Source: a virus
Virus record (IMG/VR): IMGVR_UViG_3300030329_000056
Location: 1-36,747 of that record
Reading direction: 5' to 3' (one strand)
Length of the DNA: 36,747 nucleotides
Positions 12,670 to 20,858 of this stretch are shown one piece after another. The position numbers and the translations under genes are program-made. Numbering within the stretch: position 1 is the stretch's first letter; every line of letters starts with the position of its first letter. Under the pieces are notes generated by a model. That model was not told the DNA's origin. It was given only the letters and a program-made list of their open reading frames with translations, and did not search any database.

Positions 12670-12829
12670 TTTCTTCCTTCTTTTTTCTTTTGATTTCTAG
12701 GACAGCCTGATAGATACGAATCGACATCCACACCACTGTTAACAAACTTGCCAAGGCAGGTAGCCATTCAAACACACTTCCTACGGCAACTGCTCCGGCA
12801 GCTATGTCCACTGGTGTTTTACTGTCCAT
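12659..12829 (-). CDS. Putative holin, small membrane protein (56 aa)
   Basis: ATG at 12829 begins a 56-residue protein with a membrane stretch at about residues 9-38 (AAGAVAVGSVFEWLPALASLL then TVVWMSIRIY, which may form one long or two short spans) and a very basic C-terminus with KRKKKEE. The WLPxLAxLLTVVWxxIRIY pattern resembles small holins of T7-like and marine podoviruses. Its place directly after the putative cell-wall hydrolase supports the call. It would pore the inner membrane at lysis. Another holin candidate lies at 33674-34081. Confidence 0.7.
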   Translation of the reverse strand: MDSKTPVDIAAGAVAVGSVFEWLPALASLLTVVWMSIRIYQAVLEIKRKKKEENGK

Positions 12830-13532
12830 TTTCTAAACTCCGTTTGTATCTTTCATGGTTTGCGTTGAAAACCCTTATCCTGTCTTCCCTATCTTTTTTG
12901 TTCCCTTGCCACCAGTTTTCTAGCCAAAAATCTAATATACTTTGTTTACCAGAAAATACCTTAGACATATCTGCATCTGGGTGCTCTATTAAATCATAGA
13001 CACCAAGAGCCATTTGCTGATCGCCAGTTAATGATGTAGCAATGTCCTTTTCTCTATTTATACTCTTTAACCATTCTGGCTGCGGTAAATTTTTTCTTTC
13101 TAGATAATTTCTAGCTCTTTGCACCGCTGTTTTAAATCTTTCTCTTTCAAACTGTAGTAATCCTCTTCCCAGATTTCTATTTTTCTCAGTCCCTTTTTGT
13201 ATCATATTTGGATTATAGGTTCCACCAGATTCGTGAAATGCCATTGGTTTAATTATATTGTTAATTATAAAAGAAGAATCGATCCCTTTCTCTTTACCCG
13301 CCAAAGCTGCTGCCCTTTCTGTTTCGGTAAGGTCTTTCAAATTAAATGACGGTTTAGGATCAAAAAAATCAAGAACATCTAAGGCTTCATCCAGTAAGCC
13401 TACACTAGACAAACTACGTTTTATTAGAGGTTTTATTTCATCTAATAATCCTACCACTTGAACAGGGTTTTGTTCACGTTTTTGCTGCTGTATTGCTTTA
13501 GCAGCACCTAAAGATTGTCCAAAAGCTACCAT
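12819..13532 (-). CDS. Lytic transglycosylase-like cell-wall hydrolase (237 aa)
   Basis: The start is placed at ATG 13532, next to the previous stop, with GGAAAG about ten bases upstream. An in-frame ATG at 13604 would add a hydrophobic stretch that overlaps the end of the preceding gene and is probably false. The C-terminal half has the virion-transglycosylase layout: FHESGG with the candidate catalytic Glu101, NLGRGLLQFE, TAVQRARNYLE, GDQQMALGVYDLIEHPDAD and DFWLENWWQG. It would cut peptidoglycan, either during DNA entry or, given the adjacent holin, at lysis. The N-terminal third is helical and not recognised. Confidence 0.75.
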   Translation of the reverse strand: MVAFGQSLGAAKAIQQQKREQNPVQVVGLLDEIKPLIKRSLSSVGLLDEALDVLDFFDPKPSFNLKDLTETERAAALAGKEKGIDSSFIINNIIKPMAFHESGGTYNPNMIQKGTEKNRNLGRGLLQFERERFKTAVQRARNYLERKNLPQPEWLKSINREKDIATSLTGDQQMALGVYDLIEHPDADMSKVFSGKQSILDFWLENWWQGNKKDREDRIRVFNANHERYKRSLENGQ

Positions 13533-13533
13533 A

Positions 13534-14085
13534 TTAAAAGTTCTTTCCAACCCTGAAACCAAGGTTCCATATATTACCAGTGCGATTAGTATTGTTCCAA
13601 TCATATCCTGCGTTTACGCTTCCTGTAAATCCTCCCGGCAGTTGAAACTCTCTAGAAGCAGAGACACCTTGAGGGTTTACGTTTAATATACCACCACTGT
13701 CCAGAACTGCCCTAAAATATGGATTATTTATTACACTATTTCTGTTGACAGTAGTTCCTGCTTCTATATTACCATAGGGAATGTCCATATTTAACTTTAC
13801 ATCAGCGGAGGAGGACATAGGGTCTAGAGGCTTAATATTAGGGTCTATGGAAACTTGCTCAGGCAAGGCTGATTCAATTTCTGTAAAAGCAGGTTTTGCA
13901 AAATTTAGCACAGGGTTTACAACAGTGTCTTTAATGTCCTGTATATTTTCTTTCCCTACTGCTGCTGCTGCACTCCCCAGACCTAGTTTTAAACCCTCTC
14001 CCTTAAGCCTGTCGAGTTCAGCACCTCCCCCTGCTTCTTCAAATTTATTTTCAATATTTTTAACAACTTTAAATATATCAACCAT
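13534..14085 (-). CDS. Virion or ejection protein with beta-barrel-like C-terminus (183 aa)
   Basis: ATG at 14085 follows GGGGAA and the previous stop; an in-frame start at 14109 would overlap the preceding gene. Residues 1-60 are helical and Ala/Gly-rich. The C-terminus, LPGGFTGSVNAGYDW and IWNLGFRVGKNF, alternates polar and non-polar residues and ends in Phe, which resembles the last strands and the terminal aromatic signal of outer-membrane beta barrels. With the large protein upstream it may form part of the channel that DNA passes through at infection. The family is not recognised; the barrel idea is from pattern only. Confidence 0.55.
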   Translation of the reverse strand: MVDIFKVVKNIENKFEEAGGGAELDRLKGEGLKLGLGSAAAAVGKENIQDIKDTVVNPVLNFAKPAFTEIESALPEQVSIDPNIKPLDPMSSSADVKLNMDIPYGNIEAGTTVNRNSVINNPYFRAVLDSGGILNVNPQGVSASREFQLPGGFTGSVNAGYDWNNTNRTGNIWNLGFRVGKNF

Positions 14086-14086
14086 G

Positions 14087-17000
14087 TTAATTCCCCGCTC
14101 TTGCAGCACCCTCGTCTAAGGCAGTTACTCCTGATCCAGCCACAGGTGTTTGACTAGGGCGTATCATGCTTGCAATTTGTTTAATAGCATCTACACCCAT
14201 ATCCACTGGAACTACTGGTTGTGTATTATCTACCTGCTCCTCCTCCATAACCAGTTCTGAACCGGCTGGAGCTTGTGCTGTGTATTCATCACCAGCCAAG
14301 GTTCTAACAGCAATTTCGTATTCGCTAGGATAAACTTCATTAGCCTCTTCAATGTAGTTTGCAATGGAAGCTGCAAACAACCCGTTTCTACCAGCCAAGG
14401 CTAAGGAACCTGCTTCCCTACCTTTAGAAATAGCTGTATTAAGTGCCTGAGCAGCTTTTGTAGACCCTTTTCCTTTTGCCGCTGCCATTTCTTTAGCAAG
14501 TTCTTCTGCATTTAGAGAACCCTTAGTCATAAGTTTTTCATTTAAGGCTTTCCAAGCCGGTGCGTAAGGAGCAAACTGCCTAGTAGCAAACATATAGCTT
14601 AGTGGTTTTATAGCACCTTTTACGTCAAGCCTGAGTATAGCCCTTATAGTGCTAGGAATAATTTCAGCAGTAGACAACGCACCACTTACAGGGTCTATAT
14701 TAGCTCCCTTCTGCACCACAATAGCCAAATCCTTCATTCCAGCGTGAACACCGTCTGGCATTACTGCTGCTACAGTTTTGTCTCCATGCTGTGCAATCGC
14801 CCCAATATAGTCATCTGCCCAGCTTTTTATAGCAGACAGTGCTTTCGTAGGTTCAGCAACGTTAGCCGAGTTAATAACTTTGCTCCAATTTTCTGCAAAA
14901 ATCATTTGCCTAGCTAATTCTTCATTTCTAGGGTCTAGAGCTTTTAACCTAGCAAGTTCTTGTGGAACATCCCTTAACTCATTGCTTCTAAGATTGTTGC
15001 CAATCTTGGCAATTCTTTCTACAAAAGCACCTGCTTCCTTAAAAGACATGATATTGTCAAGGTTTTTAACAGCATTAGGTTTACCAGTTGATATGTCAGT
15101 TAGTATGCTTTTATATTCCTCTAGATGTTTGTTACCGAATATTCTGTTAATAGTGTTTCTTACGGTTGTTTTACCAGCCTCAGTGCTAGGATACCTTTTT
15201 TTCAAAGTATTTTCAAGATTTTCAATTTTATTTAGCTCTTTTTGGGCTGCTGTTTTAACATTTTCGGGACTAATTTTTGATAAGTTTATTTTAGACTCTC
15301 GAATAAAGTTAAAGCCCATTGAAGAAATCATATCATCCTTGGCTTTCTTTTGCTGTTTCCACAAGGAAGGGTCTGATTTTTTCAACTCTTTCATAGCAGC
15401 ACCTTTGCCAGAAAAAGCATCGTCTAGCTTTTTAAGCATAGTGTCAATTTCTGCAAAATTTTTACCGCTTACAAAATCTTGCAAATATTGGTCAGCATCT
15501 ACTTTTTCATTTTGAGTGGTAAGTCTGCTAAACAAGCCCTTTCTGCCCCTATATGGAGACACGAATGTACCATATTGTTTATTTAGTTTTTTAAAATCTC
15601 TTAAACTTGCACCGCTTGGAAGGTAGTTTTCTAGCGTGTCCAAAGCAGCTTTAGAAACCTCAATTCCATTACGAGTTGCTACAGCATCAGCGGAATTAAA
15701 TGTAGCCCCCCTTATTGCTTGGTCTGCCCTTAATAAAGCTCCGCTAGTTATGTTCTCCCCAACATAAGGATTAAAGCTAGGGTCTTTTTCCATTTTTTTT
15801 CTAACCGCTTTAGAAAGTTTTTTAACCTCGAACTGCCCACTCCTAGTTACGTATACACGGGAACCTATTCTGTTTCCTAAGCCACCTGTTTTAGAAAAAG
15901 CAAAAAGAACATCGTCAGCCTCTATATCGCTTTTTCTGACAATAGCGTTCATATAATCAGCAACTTCTTTGTTGGAAAGAACTCTGTTAGAGGCTGCTCC
16001 TCCACTGTTCCACAGTGCATATTTTTGTTCAAAATGAGCCATTCCTATTTTATACTGTGCTCTAAGTTTTTCTTGCATGAATTTTTTCATGGTAGACAGC
16101 GTGGAAGCTGCATCATCGGTAAGACCAGCAGGAGAATTAGGAAACTCGTCTAGTTGCTTTATAGTTTTCTTAAACAAATCTCTTTCAGATTTGGTTAAAC
16201 CCTTTTTTACCATTTGAAGATAAACGTCATCGCTCATACCAGCAGATGCCCTGAGTATGTCTCTATATCTATTCATTGCATCGCTAATTCTAACGGGAAA
16301 CTTTTCTTTCATTTGCCTAGCACCAAGACCCTCCATTATTTTAAGGGTTTGCCCTACCGCAGTATTTTCTTCGCCTACCAAACTTCTAAGGCTTAGAAAA
16401 AGAGCATCCTCCTCTCCTAATACATTTCTTACTCTTCCCTGTGCTTTTACTGCTTCTTCTAAATCCGCAGCTTTAATAGATGGAAACATCTTTGCTGCAT
16501 CATCTGGTGCTAAATTTTTAGACGCTTTTATAACTTTGCTGGCACCTCTTGTAGCAGCATGAATAGGAGCACCCAAGACTACAGAGGCAAGACCTATGAT
16601 AGTGGCTTCTGCTCCCGCCCTTCCAAATATTTCTCCTGCCGATTCTTTCTGACCGCCTCGCATAGTTTGAATACCTTCTACGCCTAGACTGCCCACTCCT
16701 GCACCTATCCCTGCTCTGCCACTGCGAGCAATTAAACCCCTGCCTGTTAAAAGGGACAAAAGACCTCTAGCACCGGCAGCACCTGCTGCTCCAGTGCCGG
16801 GAGCAAAAGGAAGTGCTAATTCAGCTACCAAAGATGCAGCACCTATGGCAATCTCTGGAGAAGCATCAATAATATCGTAAAAACTATTCTCGTTTCCCGT
16901 TAGCGTTACTTTTCTGTCGTCTTTAGGTTCTATTCCAGCCTTACGAAGACCATCTGGCGTTACAAATGGAATAGTGGTGTTAGGAGTAATGCCCCAATTA

Positions 17001-17260
17001 CCTTCTCCAAAATTTTCATCCATAGCAGCAGCTATTTCTTCCGGATTCCCTCTAGCCAAGGCTGCGTCAAATCTTGCTTTAGCATCGGGTATTCCAGATC
17101 GTATGTCGTATTCTTTTTCTATATCGTATAAAACGCCATACTTGCTCATTCTAGCTGGCATAGCTGCTGCTAGTGCGTTCTCTACCTCAACATCGCTTAG
17201 TCCTGCTGGCAGAATTGCAGTCGTTCCGTCTGGCAAGGTAATTTTTTCTTTATCCGCCAT
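14087..17260 (-). CDS. Large internal virion / DNA-ejection protein (1057 aa)
   Basis: The longest gene of the window. It starts MADKEKITLPDGTTAILP and contains a Gly/Ala-rich membrane-like region near residues 137-190 (EIAIGAASLVAELALPFAPG, then GAAGAAGARGLLSLL). Long helical stretches rich in Lys and Ala follow, as in T7 gp16-like and other podovirus ejection proteins that leave the capsid and cross the cell envelope. I see no enzyme motif. The putative transglycosylase, which in T7 is fused to gp16, is here a separate downstream gene. Its place after the tail genes and before lysis fits. Strong as an ejection-type protein by size and context, weaker by sequence. Confidence 0.65.
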   Translation of the reverse strand: MADKEKITLPDGTTAILPAGLSDVEVENALAAAMPARMSKYGVLYDIEKEYDIRSGIPDAKARFDAALARGNPEEIAAAMDENFGEGNWGITPNTTIPFVTPDGLRKAGIEPKDDRKVTLTGNENSFYDIIDASPEIAIGAASLVAELALPFAPGTGAAGAAGARGLLSLLTGRGLIARSGRAGIGAGVGSLGVEGIQTMRGGQKESAGEIFGRAGAEATIIGLASVVLGAPIHAATRGASKVIKASKNLAPDDAAKMFPSIKAADLEEAVKAQGRVRNVLGEEDALFLSLRSLVGEENTAVGQTLKIMEGLGARQMKEKFPVRISDAMNRYRDILRASAGMSDDVYLQMVKKGLTKSERDLFKKTIKQLDEFPNSPAGLTDDAASTLSTMKKFMQEKLRAQYKIGMAHFEQKYALWNSGGAASNRVLSNKEVADYMNAIVRKSDIEADDVLFAFSKTGGLGNRIGSRVYVTRSGQFEVKKLSKAVRKKMEKDPSFNPYVGENITSGALLRADQAIRGATFNSADAVATRNGIEVSKAALDTLENYLPSGASLRDFKKLNKQYGTFVSPYRGRKGLFSRLTTQNEKVDADQYLQDFVSGKNFAEIDTMLKKLDDAFSGKGAAMKELKKSDPSLWKQQKKAKDDMISSMGFNFIRESKINLSKISPENVKTAAQKELNKIENLENTLKKRYPSTEAGKTTVRNTINRIFGNKHLEEYKSILTDISTGKPNAVKNLDNIMSFKEAGAFVERIAKIGNNLRSNELRDVPQELARLKALDPRNEELARQMIFAENWSKVINSANVAEPTKALSAIKSWADDYIGAIAQHGDKTVAAVMPDGVHAGMKDLAIVVQKGANIDPVSGALSTAEIIPSTIRAILRLDVKGAIKPLSYMFATRQFAPYAPAWKALNEKLMTKGSLNAEELAKEMAAAKGKGSTKAAQALNTAISKGREAGSLALAGRNGLFAASIANYIEEANEVYPSEYEIAVRTLAGDEYTAQAPAGSELVMEEEQVDNTQPVVPVDMGVDAIKQIASMIRPSQTPVAGSGVTALDEGAARAGN

Positions 17261-17261
17261 A

Positions 17262-18539
17262 TTATTTTACCAACTCTCGTTTAAAAGTAAATTTGCCCTG
17301 ACTTGCGTCTGTATCTGATAAGATTGATTCCACCATTCGCTCGCCACCCGGCTGTGATCTTATTATAGCTGCGGCATCAAAAGCACGAGCTTGGATATTT
17401 TTCATTAGATTCTCAAACTGTTGTTGTACCGCTGCCTCGCTTTTAAATAAACCGGGGGCAGAAACCATTTTATCCAAAAATTGCTTAATTTCCTGTCTAC
17501 TAGCCGAGTCCCCGAACATTCCTGACGCAGCTATGTTTGCTTTAATCAGTGCAACTATCTCTTTTATCTGACTTTTACCTGCTGCTTCGTTACCAAGTCC
17601 TATAAAAGTTGCAATATTTTTCAACCCACCTACTAATCCACCCCATCCACCTTCTGTAGTGCTCTCCAACATAAGAGTTTTCATTTTTTGTAAATACGGA
17701 TTTATATTTTTAGGTAATAGCATTGTATTAACTAGATCAACTGACTCGGCAGTAATTCCCGGAGGTTTTACTGGCTTAATTCCGGCTATTACTTTTGCAA
17801 GCTCGTTCTGTCTTTTAAGCTCCTCCTGAGCAGCAGCAGCTTCAGCAGCATCAACTTGCTGACTACTAACTGCAAATGCAGTAGCAGGAGTTCCCTGATA
17901 AGGATACGCCATCTCTGCTGCTGGCATACCTGCCATAATCTTAAACAACCTGCTCCAATCAAATCCCTTAGCTATGCCCTGTTCAGACGGAGTGCCGTTG
18001 CCACTGATTTTATCTATAGCATTGTTGGCTTCTGCAACCGCAAGATCATCTGTAGATAGCTGTTTTTTTCCTGTGAGCGTTGGTAATACATTGGTGTTAT
18101 ACCAATCAGCAAAAACCCTAACTCTTTCTTCCGCTCGATTTCTTTCTTTTATTACAAAAGGACTAAGAGAACCTTCTAAAAAACCTTCTGGCAAAGATTC
18201 ACCCGGAAAAAGTTCCTTAAATTTGTTAACAGCAAAGTTTGGGTCATCCTCATATCCCCTAGCAGCTAGCAAACTTTGTGCAGTGTTGATTCGTATAGCA
18301 TACCCTTGATCTATAGATGCGTCCTGCTCGTTGTATAAACCTTCATTCAGAAGTCGTTGTCTATAACTTACTGGCATAACTTGCTCTGTCCCAGAGTCGC
18401 TCATCTTTGTTACATAGCTTGGATTAGGTTTTTCTTCAAAAGTCCAAGCGTCATATATAGTGGATTTCGCAGAAGAAGGATCGTTTCTCTCAACAATCTG
18501 TTTAATTAAACCTGTGTCTACTACTGGAAGAACTGCCAT
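17262..18539 (-). CDS. Probable internal virion protein (425 aa)
   Basis: A soluble helical protein beginning MAVLPVVDTGLIKQIVE, with SYRQRLLNEGLYNEQDASID and a long Gln/Ala-rich middle (AAEAAAAQEELKRQNELAKV). The C-terminal half is helical with FMxKMxSAPGLFKSEAAVQQQFENL-type text. No catalytic motif. It lies directly before the 1057-residue ejection protein and after two other unassigned virion genes, so it is probably one of the set ejected with DNA, like T7 gp14-gp16. It ends one base before the next start. Family not recognised. Confidence 0.55.
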   Translation of the reverse strand: MAVLPVVDTGLIKQIVERNDPSSAKSTIYDAWTFEEKPNPSYVTKMSDSGTEQVMPVSYRQRLLNEGLYNEQDASIDQGYAIRINTAQSLLAARGYEDDPNFAVNKFKELFPGESLPEGFLEGSLSPFVIKERNRAEERVRVFADWYNTNVLPTLTGKKQLSTDDLAVAEANNAIDKISGNGTPSEQGIAKGFDWSRLFKIMAGMPAAEMAYPYQGTPATAFAVSSQQVDAAEAAAAQEELKRQNELAKVIAGIKPVKPPGITAESVDLVNTMLLPKNINPYLQKMKTLMLESTTEGGWGGLVGGLKNIATFIGLGNEAAGKSQIKEIVALIKANIAASGMFGDSASRQEIKQFLDKMVSAPGLFKSEAAVQQQFENLMKNIQARAFDAAAIIRSQPGGERMVESILSDTDASQGKFTFKRELVK

Positions 18540-18551
18540 TTTACTTTATCC

Positions 18552-19103
18552 TTATATCAAACTTTTTAATATCATTGGTCTAATTTGATATTTACTCATT
18601 TGATTTATAATGTTTTCTGCATTTGTGTTGTAAGAACCTGCACCTTGTAATCTACGAATAGAACTCAAACCTTCTTCATAAGGGTTTTGAACTGGTCTAT
18701 ACCCCACACTACCTCTCGGAATCGCCACAGGATTTGGAATACTTCCACTACCTTTAGGAGAAAACTTAGGAGGAGCTAACAGACCCTGCACACCCTCTGC
18801 TGCCTCTGAAATACGCTCACTCCTTGTCTTTTCTTTAAATACACCTTCTACTTCCCCTTCTTCATTTGTCTTTAGAAAGTATCCGGTTTTTTCTCTAAAA
18901 GCCTGTCTTTCCTCGTCTGTAGAAAAACTGTTATATTTTTCTTTTATCTGATCTGCGGTTTCTCCAAAAACTTCTGTACTTTTAGGGTCAAAAATGTCCC
19001 CTGTTAATACATCATCTTTTATAAAACTTTCAACATCTCCTAGAAGACTATTATTACCGCTGCCAAATAAATAGTTACCTTGTCGCTCTAGCCATCCTGA
19101 CAT
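18552..19103 (-). CDS. Hypothetical virion-module protein (183 aa)
   Basis: GGAGG six bases before ATG 19103 is among the best ribosome sites of the operon. The product starts MSGWLERQGNYLFGSGNNSLL, has an acidic, helical middle (ETADQIKEKYNSFSTDEERQ) and a Pro/Gly-rich linker near residues 110-145, then a Ser/Asn/Gln-rich end. It has no membrane span or enzyme motif. Its neighbours are the S74-bearing protein before it and the ejection proteins after it, so a virion role is likely. I do not recognise the family. Confidence 0.5.
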   Translation of the reverse strand: MSGWLERQGNYLFGSGNNSLLGDVESFIKDDVLTGDIFDPKSTEVFGETADQIKEKYNSFSTDEERQAFREKTGYFLKTNEEGEVEGVFKEKTRSERISEAAEGVQGLLAPPKFSPKGSGSIPNPVAIPRGSVGYRPVQNPYEEGLSSIRRLQGAGSYNTNAENIINQMSKYQIRPMILKSLI

Positions 19104-19104
19104 T

Positions 19105-20190
19105 TTAAACCTCCAACATAGAATAGTTTACTCGGAGGTATCCATCGCTGCCTCGCATAACAGCCTCTGGCATAATCTTTTCTACTTCTTGAGCAATAAC
19201 TCCAAACTCTACCTGATTGCCAACAATTTCCTTGCCCTTCTCAGTCCACTCCCACTTGTAGAGTTTAATACCGTTGGCTAGTCTGCCTACAAGTTTGATC
19301 TTATTTTTTAGACGTTTATCCGAACTAAAGAACGGAGCAGCAGCACCGACCAGACCAGCAATTTGACTAATAGAACTAGCTCCACCCGGCATTACCTGAG
19401 AACCAGTTCCCCTAGTTGTCTGTTGCATCTGAGTGCTACTACCCAGACCAGCCAAACCGCCAAACAAGTTAGCCATTGTAATAAGCTGTGCTCTGCGAGC
19501 TTCTTGCTCTTGCTGTGCAAGCCTAGCAGCGTCTTGCTGTAGAGCAGCCTGTCTGGTTTCTACATCCCTTCCTATGGCTTCCTGAAGCGTTGCAGGAGTC
19601 ATCTGAGCCTGTAACTGTGCCTGAGCTAAACTGCCTAGTCGTCCCTGTGCGTTTGATCTACGGGCTTCTGCTTCTTGCAGTGACTTAGCCAACTGTTGCT
19701 GTGCCAAGTCTTCTCTGCGGATTTGCTGATTAGCCTCAAATTCTTTCAGGGCAGTGCTGCCTAGTCCAAATTGACCGGCTTGAATAGCCTGTTGCTGTGC
19801 TGTTAGTTTATCACGCTCTGTCATTTGCCTAGCTTGGTTAGCTATAGCTTGAGTCCTAGCTAGGTGGAGAGGGTCTTGGTTAATATCTCCAGTTGCTATT
19901 CCTAAATCCTGCTGGAACAAGTTTTGATAAATAGGTGCAAAGGCTGCTGCCTGTTGACCAACCTGATCGTAAATGTTTCTAGCAGCCAATGTCTGTGCAG
20001 AATCCGTAGGCACAAGACTTCCCGTAAACAGTGCGGGATCAGCACTAAACTGCTGCTGTATAGGATCAAGAAGACCTTCTATAAAAGGTATAACAGGTTT
20101 AAAAGGCTTGATCTCAGTTGATCCAGAAGTAGCTGACTGTTGCGGAGTTGAAACAACTACCGGAGGAGGTGAACTAAATAATCTAGACAT
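19105..20190 (-). CDS. Gln/Ala-rich virion protein with C-terminal S74 chaperone domain (361 aa)
   Basis: The last 75 residues are a peptidase S74 / intramolecular chaperone domain: SDKRLKNKI with the self-cleaving Ser at about 290, LYKWEWTE, FGVIAQEVEKIMPEAV and the end VNYSMLEV. In tail spikes this domain drives trimer folding and then cuts itself off. Here it is joined to a helical body full of Gln and Ala (AQQQAIQAGQFGLGSTALKEF, EEQEARRAQ-like text), not a beta-helix fibre. The domain is also short, lacking the usual long C-terminal helix. The protein is probably a trimeric virion or ejection component. S74 call is firm; the role is not. Confidence 0.8.
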   Translation of the reverse strand: MSRLFSSPPPVVVSTPQQSATSGSTEIKPFKPVIPFIEGLLDPIQQQFSADPALFTGSLVPTDSAQTLAARNIYDQVGQQAAAFAPIYQNLFQQDLGIATGDINQDPLHLARTQAIANQARQMTERDKLTAQQQAIQAGQFGLGSTALKEFEANQQIRREDLAQQQLAKSLQEAEARRSNAQGRLGSLAQAQLQAQMTPATLQEAIGRDVETRQAALQQDAARLAQQEQEARRAQLITMANLFGGLAGLGSSTQMQQTTRGTGSQVMPGGASSISQIAGLVGAAAPFFSSDKRLKNKIKLVGRLANGIKLYKWEWTEKGKEIVGNQVEFGVIAQEVEKIMPEAVMRGSDGYLRVNYSMLEV

Positions 20191-20191
20191 T

Positions 20192-20680
20192 TTATAATTT
20201 CTTTCTCAGCGTTATAGTTTTAAATTCGTACCCGAGCGGTTTCATTATTTTTTCCCAGCCTTTTCGACCCGACATTTCAAAAAAATTAAACCCCAGTTTT
20301 TTATAATACTTTTCCAACATTGGAACTAATTTATAAAAATCAAACTTGCCTTCTATCGCCTCCGCACATATTCCCTTACCTCTTGGCATTTGCCCGAAAC
20401 CTATTATAAGGCATCCCATAATGTTATCGTCACCGTCTGTAGAAATCCAAAAGTCGCTTTCTTTATTTATAATTTTTTTAATTAAATCGTCTGCTGTATA
20501 TAAATCTTCGCACTTTACTTTTTCTACCATGTGTTCTATTCTGCTATAACACTCTGCTAGTTTTTTTCTAAGAAGTGGACTATTCGCATTAACTAGTTTA
20601 TAGCTTAACCCAGTTTCCAGCAGCGTTGTAAAAATATATTCCTTCTCCGCTTCCGGGGTTCCAGTTACTGCCATCAGCAT
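20192..20680 (-). CDS. GNAT-like acyltransferase (162 aa)
   Basis: The start is set at ATG 20680 because AAGGAG lies exactly nine bases upstream; an in-frame GTG at 20707 precedes this site. The product has the fold order of small phage N-acyltransferases: DFWISTDGDDNIMGCLIIGF (strand pair), FDFYKLVPMLEKYYKKLGFNFFEMSG (helix and strand) and KIMKPLGYEFKTITLRK at the end. The acyl-CoA loop is not a clear RxxGxG/A. Proteins like this sit among tail genes in several podoviruses and may modify a virion protein. It overlaps the preceding gene by 83 bases, unusually long here. Moderate confidence. Confidence 0.6.
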   Translation of the reverse strand: MLMAVTGTPEAEKEYIFTTLLETGLSYKLVNANSPLLRKKLAECYSRIEHMVEKVKCEDLYTADDLIKKIINKESDFWISTDGDDNIMGCLIIGFGQMPRGKGICAEAIEGKFDFYKLVPMLEKYYKKLGFNFFEMSGRKGWEKIMKPLGYEFKTITLRKKL

Positions 20681-20858
20681 ATCTAATATCTCCTTGTTGC
20701 GGATCACTAGGCACTACATTAGATACATCTAAGTGACCATCCCTTACCAAGTCTAATACTGTTCTAATTTCTAACAGCATTGAATCTATAAAGCTAGGAA
20801 TTTCTTCCAGCGTTACCGGACAAGTAGTAGGATCAAACCTGAGAAATTCTCTAGTCAT
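20598..20858 (-). CDS. Small tail-associated protein (86 aa)
   Basis: Begins MTREFLRFDPTTCPVTLEEIP and has a helical N-terminal part (FIDSMLLEIRTVLDLVRDG). The C-terminal part, DIRYADGSNWNPGSGEGIYFY and NAAGNWVKL, is a short beta motif that I know from tail-fibre and tail-adaptor proteins. It overlaps the upstream large tail protein by four bases (ATGA) and carries, within its own 3' end, the start of the GNAT-like gene. Probably a virion protein. Family name not known. Confidence 0.6.
   Translation of the reverse strand: MTREFLRFDPTTCPVTLEEIPSFIDSMLLEIRTVLDLVRDGHLDVSNVVPSDPQQGDIRYADGSNWNPGSGEGIYFYNAAGNWVKL

Noticed and set aside
13533-13604. Hydrophobic N-terminal extension of the transglycosylase-like protein (start at 13604)
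   Set aside because: It would overlap the preceding gene by 71 bases, and a better-placed ATG at 13532 adjoins that gene's stop. The hydrophobic text is probably an out-of-frame shadow.
14880-15515. Plus-strand open frame of 211 codons inside the large ejection gene
   Set aside because: Antisense shadow of the 1057-residue gene, rich in Ser and Leu as expected for such shadows, and without a ribosome site or family.
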